Origin: Macquaria australasica
Taxonomy: Eukaryota; Chordata; Actinopteri; Centrarchiformes; Percichthyidae
Assembly (NCBI GenBank): GCA_005408345.1
Contig: SEMN01000061.1
Location: 813,501 to 877,500, forward strand
Length of the DNA stretch: 64,000 bases
Direction of reading: 5' to 3'
Shown here: one piece after another, positions 12,601-26,500 of the stretch
How positions within the stretch are numbered: position 1 is the stretch's first letter
How the letters are laid out: each line of letters starts with the position of its first letter
Notes under the pieces: generated by a model
Told to the model about the DNA's origin: nothing
What the model saw: the letters and a program-made list of their open reading frames with translations, nothing else
Database searches by the model: none
Made by a program: the position numbers and the translations under genes

Positions 12601-15600
12601 TTGCATTTTCTAATTTTGCTTTCAAATTTACTCTCCATCCACTCTGCTTTTGCGGTTCCAACAGGATTTCATATATTCTCTTTGGGCCTTCACAGTCTGA
12701 GGAGACCACAAAAATAGAAACAGCATAGCCTGAAATTATACCATCTAAGACATTGAAATATGGATCGCAGACATGGGTACGACAAATACACATGAAAGAA
12801 TAATGACTCACACACACCACGCTCATTTGCCTACCAAGGTCTAGTCTTAATGTAACTGAATTTCACTGTGTAAGAACCAGCCTTGGCAGAAATGGCTTAA
12901 TAATGTGACTGATTTAGCTCAAAAGTCAGCAGCTCCAGAAGCAGAAACAGCTGTTTGTTTTGAATAAATACAAGAACTGAGTAGACAAAGTATAGTACAG
13001 AGCCTAACAAGGTCAAACTTAACTAACCATATAAATCCACAGAACAAGACATCTGAGTGCAGTTTTATATCTGCTGTTGCACATTTTCAGTTTGCACATA
13101 AAAATAACGTTTGGGGGGGGGAAAAAGCTGAAATATGACAAGGTTTTTACACTTGGCAGAGATGGAAAAGGCATATTATATGATGTGTCCACATACACCT
13201 TGACATTGTGGTACCTTATTCTGCTGAAATGCGTCCACTCCACCAGAGAGGCCAAAAAATAAAGAATAAAACCAGTGGGGCTGTCCTGGGTTGGCTTCAG
13301 CTAGATAGGCACACTTCACACCAGAGTGTGTGAAGAAATAATCTGCGGAAAGGTAGAGGAGGTGCTGAGAAAAGGCCAGATCTGCCAGCTGACAGCCTCC
13401 ATTAGAAGGAGACTGGGCTGCAGATTGGGGTTAACTGGTGCAGATCAAGCCGATATGGCACACCAGCAGCTGCTTTCTCCTTCACTGCCTGCTCTGTGCA
13501 GCACTGCTCAACCGGGATCTGTGTTGTTAGAATGTGAGACTATGCATGTCTACAGAGAAACTGCTGGGATCACTGTTGTTACTGCTCTGTGAATAGTCAT
13601 GTATAGCAGCTGTAGCAAAACTCAGCTCATGTATTACTTGCTGCGTTTTCATTCAAATGTGCAAGTTTTAAGCGAATACTTTAAAAAAAAACTACCCTGC
13701 ATTAAGATTACATAATTACTTTAACTGAGCAGCACTAACTCTGATAGATCATGGCATTTCATTTCTGCTTCCCAAGTCACCTTCTTTTGATGAATGATTA
13801 ATGAATGGATTATTTAAGGAAGCCTATTTCTGTCAAAAAGAGAAAAAAGTACATGAAACTTTAGGCATGATAAATAGGAAAGTAATTACGACATGGTAAG
13901 TCAAAGGTCATATTTGTTACTTTGCAAATCAAAATTAAGACTTAATATCTCATTATTTTGACTTTGTGGGCTCTATTTTTGCACAGATCCCAGTCAAGTG
14001 TGCCACGCCCAGTTCATCAGGGACATGCCAAACACACTTTTTGCAGTTTTGAGACCAGATTCACCTGGAGCCAAATAAATAAATGGGGTGGACAAAATAT
14101 TAGAAACACTTGTCAGTCAACTCTTAATGTGAAGAGAAAAGGTAGTGTTTTAATTAGTGCTCATTTTGTAACTGTACCCCAGCTGAAGCTAACGAGCTAG
14201 GTTGCAGCAAATAGTGACAGTTGATTTGACTGAGAAATGCTAATTGTTAAACAGCATTGTGTAAGGGTTAACATACAGATCAAAGCATTGCAAAATCATG
14301 AGATGTGCTCAGTAAAGAACATAAAGAATAGTGATAAAGTATATATTAATCTCGTTTTGTGGTTGCCAAATAGCATGTGTGCATATAATTAAATGACTAA
14401 AATGACTCCCTAAATTAAGTAATTTCATTAAATAATGTATTACAGCACAGATGTAAACTGCAGTCGATGAGGGTGTCTGCTCAAAACATCCAGGCATTAA
14501 CAAACCATTTAATCAGATTGTAACTGTTTTTCAAGAATGTAGCACCTTCATTTCCCTGAATAGTTTGTGCCATTTCAATGGTCTTCTGGTAAGCTTGTGT
14601 AAGTTTCAGAAAGTTTTGGACTGAAGATAACCTTTCAAAACCCACTGAATAAACTTATAACTGTGTGGAGCTGAGCAAGATGTTTTTCTTCCTGAAAAGT
14701 TAACAGTTTTATAAAGTTTCCACTGGACATTGACACATGTGTCAACTCTCACTTGGAATGTCATGCTACACAAAACTTGAGTGAATGGAAACTTTTTAAG
14801 AACATTTTTAAAGCAAGAAACAAGTTTGGAAGACCTCAACCAACAGACAGTCAGTTTCTTTTTCTTCACTTCTTTCACATATTCACACCAACACACACCA
14901 ACAAAACAGAAAACAGACTGTGTCACTCCATGCTAGATAAAATGACTTTTTTGTCATAGTGCAGAAGCTACTCGACAGCTAGAAGCCAGAAGACTTGTTC
15001 TGCTGCAGCCAGGAAGTAAGTGCCAAGATAAATTTGTTCCCTCTTCATGGCGGGACTCGCTGTGAATCTGGCGTACAGTTCTGTCCTAGAAAATACACAC
15101 CGAGATGCATCGCTTCACATTTTTCAGCGACAGAATCATAAACATTACTTCTGGCCTGTAAGTGTGTGTGTTCCAAACATCCTTTTGAAAAATGTTGTGT
15201 CTCTTCCTGTTGCCCTGCTTATGTCAAATGGCCTTAAAAAGCAAAGGGGCAGAACACACACACTGCTTGTTTTCTCTATCCAGTGTTTAAACAAGTACCC
15301 AGGATCCATACTGCCCATCTCAGTACACGTTTCCTCTGTAGCTTCAACTAAGCAAGCTGCACAAAGTCATGTTGTGTTCTGTATGTAGGCCAAGTAAAAA
15401 TCTGTTTCAAGGAATTTGCAGTACAAAAATAATTGCTATATATACAAAACCTGGTTGGAAAAAATTGAATCTGAAACTTTGTTGTGATCTAGCTGTAAGT
15501 CCTTTGAGTACTGTTACATTTTATTGTAATGTTGTTGCATGATATTCTGCAAAACATCTGTTTTTGTATGATATCCATCTAAAATTTATGTCCCCATTTT

Positions 15601-16355
15601 TTCACAACAAATCTATGAGCAAAAGTTTGTGGCTTGCTCCTTTGCAGAGAACGGCAGCTGTAGTCACCTTGGATTCACAGCACTTATATTGGATTGTAAC
15701 GGCGACTCAAAGTCACTGCAAAAAAAAACCTGTCAAAGTCAAAACGTATCAAAACATTAATAGAAACTACTCCTGAAGCATAATCCACTTTTCAGCCATT
15801 GATCTTTATGCTAAGTATGCGAAGGAGCAAGCTAAACACCTTTCAGAGCCACCTCTCAAGTCTATATGGTGAGGTGAGGTTTTATACTCAACATATACTC
15901 AAAGGATTTCACAAGTGTCTTTCAAACAGCCAGGTTTGACTTCTGACGTATTTATTTTTAGAGAAAACAGTGATTTACTTACTGTGACTTGAACATAAAT
16001 GTAAAAACGATATTTTTTCAAATATAGTTCTTTTAATTCTGTTGTGTAATGTTAGAGAAGTTCCCAACCATTGTGGTCAGTCCCTTAAAGTAAAGTACTG
16101 TCAGTCTTATTGTGTCCCCTCAACCCTGTCTCTTATAAATTATATTTATATGTTTCTAATTTGCAACTGCATACGCTTGAGAAAAACACAAAGCCTCCTT
16201 AATTACCTTTTTTATCAACATGAGGAAACAGCTGAACGTGTCTACAATGACAATGTATTTTCAATTGTTTTTCCTACAATATCAGCTCTTGCAATAAAAA
16301 TATGTCCCCTTGTAGCAACTAAAGCATGATTAACGTATTTCATTGTTAGGTTTAC
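9651..16355. other. Intergenic, no supported gene
   Basis: This 6.7-kb stretch has many short open frames but none with a recognisable domain, splice structure or homology. A fragment of the GACAAAATATTAGAAACAC family lies at 14091-14110. Another dispersed repeat fragment (GGAGCAAGCTAAACACC and CAGAGCCACCT) lies near 15823-15855. A G-run occurs at 13112-13119. The small frame at 11052-11300 is treated under findings. Confidence 0.5.
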
Positions 16356-16359
16356 TCAT

Positions 16360-16485
16360 GTGGTTAAGGTCAGGGAAAGATTGTGGTTTTGGTTTAATAC
16401 AAAAAAAAGTCTGTGACTTGAAGAGACAAAATATTCACCTAATTAACACTTAATCAAGACCATGATCTTTCCCTAACTTAACACC
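16360..16485. repeat. Imperfect 30-bp inverted repeat
   Basis: The segment 16360-16389 (with GGTTAAGGTCAGGGAAAGAT) is mirrored at 16456-16485 (with ATCTTTCCCTAACTTAACAC), about 66 bases apart, with several mismatches. The GGTTAAGG...AGGGAAAGAT phrase is common in fish repeats. This is probably the core of a small MITE and not a functional hairpin. Confidence 0.6.
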
Positions 16486-17149
16486 AGACTGAAAAGCAGT
16501 GTAATATAAAAAAAAATAGGACTTGAAGCACGAGACAATATGCGTTTATATTTTCAAAAATTTAACCAAAAGTAGTATATGAACCTATTTTCCAGAAGAC
16601 AGGGTTGCTTTTGCAGAATATGTGAGGTTCTATATCCCCGTACTCTTTATGTAAATATATTGTACAGTGATAGGATGTAAACTGTTGCACCAAACCAAGG
16701 CAAAGTCTAGTACAATTATCATATTTAGCATAAAAAAACTCAGATCTCGACTGGTTCATGGAAGGTGAAACGTAAAAATATACAAACTTAAGTGACTCAG
16801 AACAAACTTGACTGCGGATCTCAGTCACTAGAATTATTAGAAACTCCAGACTGATTGTTCTAAGTGCTCTTACTCTGAGCAGTCTGATTGGCACTGGCCT
16901 TGTAGTGCTGCAGTGGGCTTTATATTCTTTATATAACTGTATTATGTAAATAAATAGCTGTTGTTGGGATGATGTGTTTGCTCAGCGGGCCTGACTGAAT
17001 GACAAGGCCTCCCCTCCCACACTTGTTTCCTCCATGAGATGTTTTGGCAGTTATTGTAAAGAATCATTATTAGCTGTGGGAGCTTTGTGCATCATCATCA
17101 TTCATCCTCTCAGGCTTTCTGTCTCGTTTCCCTTGTGTCTCACAAACAG

Positions 17150-17150
<1 letters not shown>

Positions 17151-17190
<40 letters not shown>

Positions 17191-17192
17191 CA
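17151..17192. repeat. (CA)n microsatellite, interrupted
   Basis: CA units are interrupted once by AA (CACAAACACA). It is an ordinary dinucleotide repeat. Confidence 0.9.
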
Positions 17193-17269
17193 TACATAAC
17201 CCTCTTCGCTGTGCAAGCTGGAAGTAGTTAGATTGGAGGTGAAAGAAAGGAAGAGTGGGAGCTAGTGAG

Positions 17270-17620
17270 AGCGAAGGAGCAGCCGAGTATTCTCCCAGTT
17301 TGCTGTGTAAGGCCCGGGTGAAAACCTAATTACTTGTGTCTGTGGGAGATGGACGCGTTTGGCTCGTCAGCAGAGAGCAGCCGGAGATTCAGGGGCTTCG
17401 ACGGCGCTCTGCGGCACGGCTGCAAGGCATTCTGGGAAAGCTGCACCTGTCAGAGGACCGCTGACAGCTTGTCCTGCTCTTGTTATACAGCCATGCGTGA
17501 TCCCTCCCATTAGCAGGCCAATAACACAGTTGACTTGCTGTCTACAGGAGGGCGAGGGGCCGGGGGGGAGCTCTTTACCAGCCATGATGGTCTTGTTTGG
17601 GGCATTAAAGCTGTCACTGT
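17270..17620. other. Isolated GC- and CpG-rich segment in the desert
   Basis: The segment is clearly richer in G+C and CpG (GGACGCGTTTGG, TTCGACGGCGCTCTGCGGC) than the AT-rich DNA on both sides. It contains a STAT-like TTCTGGGAA at about 17430-17438. Overlapping open frames occur on both strands, as expected of GC-rich DNA, and neither encodes anything I recognise. It could be a distal CpG-rich enhancer, an orphan promoter of a non-coding RNA, or a transposon piece. Confidence 0.4.
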
Positions 17621-17673
17621 GACCTGGTTTACACTGCCAGCTAGAAGCTGATTTATTTCTGTTTATTTCTTTT

Positions 17674-17812
<139 letters not shown>

Positions 17813-20800
17813 GTCAGTCTGTCTTAATCTACCTTTACCATAATGTAATTTCCATGCGCAGATATTGTAGAAAGAAATAGCCGAGATGTTGCCATTGGAC
17901 ATTAAAACACATTGGTACTGAATGTAATCCTGGGTTTTGCAGAATTGTACAATATCAGCGTACTTTTCTAGCGATAGATAGATTGAGATCATTCACTATA
18001 AATGTGTTTGCCTGTTCCATGCAGCTTTTCACAAAAACATGGGATTGCCATCAACAGGAATCATCCACTGCATATTTTAATGGACAATACGCTTTGCTGA
18101 CTGAAGGAATACACAGATTTAGACCATGTCATTGACTTCATCCATGAGCTACTATACAGGCCAAGAAGATCATAGTTTGGATCATGAGAACTGAATACAG
18201 GACTCCAAGATGGTGCCCCTACCTCCAAATGAAACATACCTTAAAAGAGTTTTCTGCACATTGGCTTTTCAAGGCTCTGGGAAGGTTTTACAACCTTCAT
18301 ATTGGTGTGTTGATTCATATTAAAAATCTTTTGGTGGGTGCATTAATGAGTGTAATAATGCCTTCTCATAGAAAATAATGTGGCTTAATATCTACTAAAA
18401 CAGGTCCCAAACATGTGCACACCTTTAAATAAGTTGTTTATAAAGAAAATATCTTGTGCACACAGATCCATGTTCTGTTCCCACATAAAATATATCAGGA
18501 CTTTAGAGCTGTAGACAGGTCTCTGCACTGAATATCAATTTCATTATTCTCTGCCTCTGAATCTGAAGAGAGTGATATCAAGTGACCTTTTTTAGCCTTG
18601 TTTTTACTAAGAATCTGTTATCACTACTCCACTATTATTTAAAGATGTGTAAATTTCTGCTAAATTTTAGACTTTTTTAAAATGATAATGGTGGCAGTTC
18701 TTATGCTAATGACAATTGTTTGTGGTTTGTGTTTGAGTTTGTGTTGTGGTTATTTTTATTATGCTTATTACGATTGTTATTATTTTAAATATATTTTAAT
18801 ATTTTAACTTTTGTTTAAATTGTCTGCTTTTTTACTTTTTACTTTTTCAAGCTCTTTGAGCTGAATTTCATGCAAAATTTGAAGAATGTGATTTTGCATT
18901 AATTTTCCATATTGTGATATCGATATGGCAAAAATGTTATTAATTTCATGATATTGATTTCAACCATTTTGACTACCTGTGTATTTTTTCAACAGTCAGT
19001 TCATGAATTATTTTTGTATGTATATCATCAAATCATCATATTTAAATATGAAGATATTTTTGTTGTTATATTGTTATAATCATCATGGTTAAAACAAAGT
19101 CAGAGTAGCACACTTGTGAACCATGAAGAGAAGTTGTAAAGTCACATGATTTCAGTTCCATCAAGTGAATCAGATCTGGGGAAGACAGTGTGTAACATTC
19201 CTGCCCAGTTGCCCTTGAGCAAACCATTCCCCACTAACTGCTCCAGTGGAGCCGCTCAGTATCTGGCAGCACAAGGCAGTGCTTCAGCCTGCTGTGTTTT
19301 GTATGAGCTCTCTTGTCTCCCTGCAGCTACTCTGACAGGCCATTTCTGTAAACAATAATTTGTTCTTTGTAAAGTGGCCAGCTAAATAAATGTTTAAAAA
19401 ATATCGATTTTTGTCTCATGCCAGCTCCTCTCCCCGCTCAGGGCAGCGCTGGCCATCTGCATTGTGTGAAAAAGTTGCCCACGTATCACAACTGTGGAAG
19501 TGCAGCACATTAGTTATGTACTGTTAGTTGTCAGGACGCCACAGAGAGTGGAGATGTTATCTGGAAATTCACAGCTCTCTGCACATGTTTCCACCCAGGC
19601 AGCTGAGTTTGGGAATGACCCGATTGTACAAACAGCAGGAGACTGTTTTTACACAAAGACAGCTGATTTCAGAGACGCCTCCCGACTCCGCGGGTCACCC
19701 GCCACTCTGTTTGTTGTGACAGACCTCTGTGGGTCCTGTGTGTGTTTCCTTGTGTGTGTTTCCTTGTGTGTATGTGTGTGTGCATGTGTTCACGTAGGAG
19801 GGGCTGAAAAAGACAGTTATTCATGTATTTCTTTCCCCTTTCTTCACTTAAAAGGCCTCTGACTCGTCAGTACAGCATTTCTCAGCACTTCTTATCTGCC
19901 AATCATACTCTTCTCCCACCAAAATGCTTCACATTCTCAGACAAACCTCCCTTCTTCAAATGGTGGACAAACTGATTAATGGCAACCCACTGCAAACAGA
20001 CCAACACACACAGATTGACATGTGAAATATGACGCTCATGTGAACTAGTGACATTTATTTGTATGTCTCTAGAGAAATTACAAATTTGTACTGAGACATT
20101 CTCAGTGTTTTGCTGGATCCATCCAAAATGTCACACAATGCCATTACTGCAATCCTTTTTATTCCACACATGGAATAAATTGCTTTATGTAATAATCATA
20201 TTCAACCCAGTACTATGGATATCTAAAGCCTGCAGTTCATCTTAAATTACAGAAAATGGAGAATTTACATCTTAGTTTTTGAAACAGGGGGTCAAACAGC
20301 TTCTTCCTCGGCAATGAAACCAAACATTATCTATGATTTTTATTGTACTAACTAATATTTTTAACCAGGTTCCTCATTAACAAATGCCATAATGTGACAA
20401 ACAATATATTAAGCCAAACAATGCCAATCTTGGTGTTAAATTCAGATTATGCTTTCCGTGTCTGCATACCCATATGAGTCTGTTTCTGAGGGTCCGGGTG
20501 ACAAAAGTTTCTTCTCCCCATGTCTGCAAGGGACTGCAAAGCATCCATGTGCAGCCCATTTATTACTGGGCAGATTGCGTAGTCGTATGAGCAGAAACAC
20601 ATCCATGTCCATTTTGGAGTATAGAAAAAATGACAGCATTGGTCATAAACACGCATGTGTAGCTTTTGCTAACGAGAGACCTCTTGTGGTTGTGTGAATA
20701 ACGACTGTTGTCTCTGAGAAGCAAAGACAGAAGTATCGTCATAATGCAGCATTTCCTTTTTGGCAGGAGGTTGTAGTGAATGATTGAATGTACAAAACAT

Positions 20801-20895
20801 CTGGCTTTGACACTCAAGACCACAGCTTGCATCCCATCCCAACAGTCAACAGTCACTGGTTTCTTTTAACCCTGACCGCGAGCTTTTCCCAACCT
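17813..20895. other. Intergenic, no gene seen
   Basis: AT-rich sequence. A TG-rich imperfect microsatellite lies near 19736-19787. Segment 18880-18970 (TTTTGCATTAATTTTCCATA, GTGATATCGATATGGCAAAA) resembles a dispersed fish repeat fragment. Open frames here have no domain signatures. Confidence 0.5.
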
Positions 20896-20897
20896 TA

Positions 20898-21271
20898 AAG
20901 GCGCCCTGTGGAGTTTTCTTGTAAACAAACAAAAGTGATGTTTACATTCAGTGTTACTCACCAAAACACACTGTGTGTATCCTAGAGGTTTAACAAACAT
21001 GCAACCTCCCTGTATGCTTGTTGTAGATTAGTCCACAGCGCCCACTACAGTATCGTAGCACAACGGCAACTCCTGTACGGACTCTCGCATGACTCTCGCA
21101 AGTTTGTACACATTGTACACATTAGTTGTTGTGGACAGCGGGCACGGACTATGCTTACAGCTTATCACGTCATCTGTGTGCATGTGCATGTGCGTCCTCA
21201 TGCCCAAGACAAACAAAACAGGGACCCACTCATTAAAAAAACAGAGGTCCAAAAACTCCACAGGGTACCTT
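20898..21271. repeat. MITE with CCTGTGGAGTTTT ends and TA duplication
   Basis: The left end is AAGGCGCCCTGTGGAGTTTT. The right end read on the other strand is AAGGTACCCTGTGGAGTTTT, so the two differ at only two positions over 20 bases. TA flanks both sides (20896-20897 and 21272-21273), consistent with a TA-target insertion. There is no transposase. A longer relative lies at 23920-24708. Confidence 0.8.
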
Positions 21272-21273
21272 TA

Positions 21274-23054
21274 GCCTAAATCTACCATAACATCATAGTT
21301 ATGAAAAGGCTTTTGGAGGGCACTGACAAAAGATTACATTATGTAGCTATCTCTATGTTTTGAATAATTCCCTTTGCTTGGAAAATCGCAGATTGTGACT
21401 GCTGATCACTCATACTGTAACGCTGACGTCTTTTGCCTCTTGAGCTGCAGTCAGACAATAGCCTCCTTATGAACCGTCACACATACTTCTCACATGCTGA
21501 GAGGTGGTGGAGTGCTGTAAAAAACTTCATGTGTTTTGTATCACCATTCAGGACTTGTGATGGAGAACTCCTACAGTCAGATGACCACTCTGTTCTCATG
21601 TGACATACTGACATGAATTCATGCTACTCCGAGCTCCTCTAAAACGACATTTGACCTGTTCTTTCTCATTTTTGTTCAAAGTGTACAAAATGTTTACCCC
21701 CTGTCTAAAGTCTGGGAGCATTTTTTGTGTTTTGCATTGGTCCACTACAATGTATATACATAAATGCACAATATAAACACAAAGACATTAAGTTTAAGTT
21801 CATCTGTTAGGAAGATCAATAATATTAAAAAAGGTTAGTGTCAGTTTCTTAGTTGTTTCTGACAAAAAACAGTTCTGGGGCTATTTTCAGATTTCCTGGT
21901 GGATTTCTGATCTGGTTTGCTCATCACATAAATATTTAATGGCAGTCAATGGCAGGAATGTCTTTGGAGCTGCTTTTACATATATATCACCTGGACAGTA
22001 AAGTCTCAATTCTAAGAAATGGTCATTGCAAAACCATTACAGTACATACATTACATTATTTTTCTTTCCCTTTCCTACCATTTTTATTTATTTATTTTCT
22101 TTCCCTTTTTTCATGGTAAAATATACCAGAATTATGAATAATTTTTTGAATTTTGAAAGTGTAAATTTACATTATGCACTCTTGCAATAAACTATAATCC
22201 CTGGTTTGGTTAATTTTCTGTTGTTTGACTGATCAATTAACAAATCTTTTTGGCACAATTCTTTAGCTCTTTTGACCACGAGAACCATCAACAGAAAAAA
22301 AATCTTTGTAGCCCGTCCTCCTGAGTTATGGTGACACAAACAGTAAAATCACATTTCCACAAAGGAGGCTGGTAATCTGGCTAATTAGGACCCAGATCCA
22401 ACTGACGAGCTTAGTGAAAGGTGATACAATAGCTCTACAAATAATAGAATAATAAAACTTGTTTGTTATTTCCATTTTAGATTTTCAGTTTGTGTAGATG
22501 AGATGTTTCACTGACTCACACATAGCATAATGCTGCATTACAGAGGCGTTGATTTTAATTGTGTGGGAGGAATTGGGAAGTTGAGTGCAACTCCATCAGT
22601 GCATCATTCATTCTCAAATGTAGATGATCCATTTTGTATGAAGAGTGTTACGTCAACCAACAGCTTAAACCCAATTTTGTACCAATTTAATGTACAATGT
22701 CAGTTATTTCATGCTTGAGACTGTAAAATTTTCTTTACATTGTGGCTGCAGTTGATTTTTTATTTTAGTTTATTAAAGCCAAAAAGGTTGGTATGAAGGT
22801 CTCATTTGTCAGCACTAAAGAAGAAACTGAAGGTGTGAAGAAAGATGTGAAACCTCTCGTTGATATGCTCAATCAAAAGTTTTTTAATAAGTGATCAGTT
22901 AAACAGCTTCACCATCACTGCCCCCCCCCCCCCGCCTGCTCTGTCTATTCTGATATAAGGTTCACAGGCCATATGTCCTGGTTCCGCTTCCTGCACAAAC
23001 ACACAAACTCACACTTGACAAACTCAACACACACACACAGAATTCACATTAACG

Positions 23055-23087
<33 letters not shown>

Positions 23088-23917
23088 CTCATACCAACAT
23101 GTCTCCAGAATATATCAGCAGATGGTGGGAGGAACATGGCGGATTTTGACTTGTGAGCCAGTCTGCTGAGTTCCGTGTTTTCTATCAGTTTTCCAAGCTT
23201 TTCCATCATAGCAGATCCAAATGAGTCTCCAAACTTAGTCTTACTATATTTTTAACAGTGTTTGTTGGAATTATTCTCAGACAAAGAAACGTAAGGAGGA
23301 GAGAAAATCTGAAATTGAAAGACAGATATCTAATCTATGAGACTAATTGGCAAATTTATTGTCTTGTATGGTGTCGTTTAATTTTAAAAAACACATCACC
23401 AAAATAAAAGTTTACCTTCAAAGTTCAATTTTCTTTTCAGTGAGGACCAACAGTCAGCCATACAGGAAGTACCAGCTGTTTTGTGTACAATGTTTATTAA
23501 ATGTGCTCTCAAGTTACTAGCAGGGAAGGACTGTAATACGTTAACTCACAGTGCTTATGCAACCACACAAACCTGGTACAGCTTCTCTGCGGTCAGGATG
23601 CTGGCAAAGGCAATTAGCTCTCAATCCCCTTGTCATAATGATGCCTTGCTTTGCAGTCGTTAATGTCAAGATGCCTCATCCCCTGAGGTTTTTACCTTAA
23701 GTGAAATTTTATCAACTAGTTTATCCATTATACTGTATCAAAAGACTCATTCAACTTAATGTGTCTCTGCTCAACAAAATATCAGGCTAATTAAATGAAA
23801 TAAATGATTGAAACTCATTATGGTGGATGAATTAAATTAATTTGCAAGTTGCAGGAGATTAAAAAGTTTTTTTTTTAACAGCTGCTCATTTTCTTTATTT
23901 GTTTAAATACTTTTGAT
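21274..23917. other. Intergenic with simple repeats
   Basis: No gene is recognisable. Simple repeats are a run of 13 C at 22921-22933 and (CA)15 at 23057-23086. The rest is AT-rich without clear repeat families. Confidence 0.55.
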
Positions 23918-23919
23918 TA

Positions 23920-24708
23920 AAGCTACACTGTGGGGTTTTCTGGTACACAAACATGGTTTTGAGTGACATAACACTGGGCTGAAAAGTAGCGTTTCACTGT
24001 CCTTTCAGGTTGAAAGTTTCAAGTGTGTCTCACCCTAAGAAGTGTGCTCCATTGCACCTGTAACGACACCCAAAAGTGATGTCACGGTGTGCTGACACAC
24101 CCTGGAGTACACTTCTATGACACTGCAGCAAGGTGAGATATTAAACCACTGGTGGTCAGGAAAAACAAGATTTTTAGTTGCTGTTAAGCTGCTCTTTAAG
24201 AGCCAACAATCATATTGAATACCTCATAAAATATCTGCAAAGGCTTTTTTTTTATGGTTTTGAAGCCAAGACCAAGAAACCAAGAAATTTGACTTGCAGG
24301 CCTAAGTGATGAGATATTTCAAGATAGTTCCAGAGTAATAATATCCTAGAAACTTGGAACTAAATTAGCCTTGTTAGCAAAATTAAATAATATTTGAACA
24401 CTGAAATCTATAAAATACATAAATACTAAAGCTTTATCTACTGGCCTGCAAATTCATGAGACAGATTTTCAAATTAGAATGCAAAGGAATCGGTGTGTAA
24501 ATCTACTCTAATCTCTATTCATTCTTTTGCCATATATTGCTCACTACACATATTTATTATTGCCCTCTGCAGCTGCAGAACTCTGTATTTTGTCATCTCA
24601 CGCCTGTGAGTGTACTGTTGACCACACGATACAAACAAAATAGGGACCAGTGCATTAAAGTATTGTTCCATAGCGCCACTAGTGGTCAAAAACTCCACAG
24701 TGCATCGT
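23920..24708. repeat. Longer relative of the CTGTGGAGTTTT MITE
   Basis: The left end AGCTACACTGTGGGGTTTT and the right end (other strand: ACGATGCACTGTGGAGTTTT) match the element at 20898-21271. TA lies at both edges (23918-23919, 24709-24710). The right inner part also matches the shorter copy (ACAAACAAAATAGGGACC against ACAAACAAAACAGGGACC). About 400 extra bases in the middle are unlike the short copy and may be an insertion or an ancestral interior. Confidence 0.65.
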
Positions 24709-25599
24709 TAATTTGCATTACTTATTAAATTGTGCCTTTAAAAATAATGGAAATAAACGCATATAAACATATAAGTGAATAACTTGAATCAAGTGGCCTT
24801 CAGTTGAAGAGTTTTCATGTGCATATGAAACCTCATTAAGTGCCTTTAATACTCAATAGCAGCCTTCTTAAAATATATAATTTAATCTACTGATCTCTGT
24901 AAGAGTCAGATGTCAAAGGAACCATACAAAAAACCCTGAAATGACTTGGAATTGGCACTAACCTTTCCCCACTACTTTGAAGATATTTAGTCCTTATTCT
25001 GGCTGAACTCATAATGAAAAACATCCATCACTGGAATCCATAGCTCACTTGGCATTTCTTCAGCACTTCCACTGCTCAACATTCACACAGACTCGGCCAT
25101 CTGGGCACTCTGTGAGCTCTCTTCAATTCAGCTCAAGGGAAGCTTTTCTCTCCTCTAACAAGAAGCAGCTTTTCACAATTTAACAAGAAGCAATCTTTAT
25201 ATAAGAAGTGTCTCAATGCCACTGTGTATCCACTACCCAGCATGCCAGTGTTGTTGGCTGGTGCCACTGTCCAAGAGAAAATAAACAAGCGATAGAAAAG
25301 CCCCTGCAGACTCTCTGTATCTCTGAGTACAGCATTGTTGTTTCAAACAGTATACAAAGGAAAGTCATTGTACCAGACCCAGATGGGTCAAATGTAAATG
25401 ACTGTAGTATGTTGGACCACAATGGAGCCCCACATGATTCTTAGGAATATACTTCGGACAATACTGAATGGCCAACACTTGTACTAAGATATCTCAGAAA
25501 CATGTTCTTCTTTCTCTTTTTGCTTGAGAACAAGTATGTTGTATTGCACTTCATGCAGAAATCTGCACTTTAATGTCACAGGTAGGAAAACTTACTTAG

Positions 25600-25975
25600 A
25601 TAACTTAAAGCCCCTTAAAGTCCCCCAATCGGTATTGTTTATAGCAACACAGAGACTAGCTGCTGAAGAACGTGGAACATCTAGCAGCTAAAAGGCCACA
25701 CATTAATCTCAGGAGTTGGCAGAGACTGAGACAGAGATTAAAACAAGAGTGAATTCTGGACTTTGAATTGTCAGCTGCACAGAAACACGGCTCCAAATTA
25801 ATGCTCATGTTGCTCTGTGTCTGCTGAATGTGTAAATGTGCAACTGTTTGCTATAATGTTAGCTATCACAACTTTATAAGGTGATAATAGTATAAGTCAG
25901 GGCTAAGTGTCTGTCAGCTTGTAGTTAAATCCTCTGCCCCAGTGACCAAAAAAAATCAATGAATGCAGCTTTAAG
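25600..25975 (+). repeat. CAGGAGTTG-type interspersed repeat, copy 1
   Basis: It shares, in the same order, CTAGCAGCTAAA, CTCAGGAGTTGGCAGAGAC, a GAATTCTGGACTT block and ATGTTGCTCTGTGTCTGCTG with the copy at 29860-30245, and in reverse with 31690-31895 and 36440-36600. This is a high-copy percomorph family as I know it. Class unassigned. Confidence 0.65.
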
Positions 25976-26079
25976 TCCTTGTTTGAATCAAACAATTCAG
26001 AGAAGTTAATGTTTTCTGTATGCATGTGTACAAAACAGAATATTCTTAATATCAATCTTGCAAAAAAGAAGGTGTAATT

Positions 26080-26500
26080 ATTATATATTACAAGTTGTAA
26101 CTAATGATTTAATTAATTGTTAACTAATAATTTACTAATGTTTTATAGATCAGTTATAATTAATTAATAATTGCCATGTTGTAAAAAATACGTTTGGGAG
26201 ATGTTTATCTATTTGTTGTGAATGCTGTTATAGATGTTAGTGGATCATTAATAAATGCTTAATAAGTAGTTAATACTGTAAATGGGTTTGGTGCAGATCC
26301 TCTGCAGCCCTTTCTCAGAGGATGAGTGGTCATACAAACCAATCAATCAAAGAGATGTATCCCAACCTGGCAACCCAAAAGTTTGTCTTATTAGAGGCTT
26401 ATAACTGATAAGACTTATTAACCATTAATGAATTCATTAGTTGTAGTATATAAACCCTGAATAAAGGTTGCTTTATCAGAAAGTGGTACAAAAATATCCG
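26080..26500. repeat. AT-rich interspersed repeat, copy 2
   Basis: The interior phrases AATAAATGCTTAATAAGTAG and ACTTATTAACCATTAATGAA echo the repeat at 1-480. The tail (AGAAAGTGGTACAAAAATAT) is another phrase I recall from fish repeats. No coding content. Confidence 0.45.
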
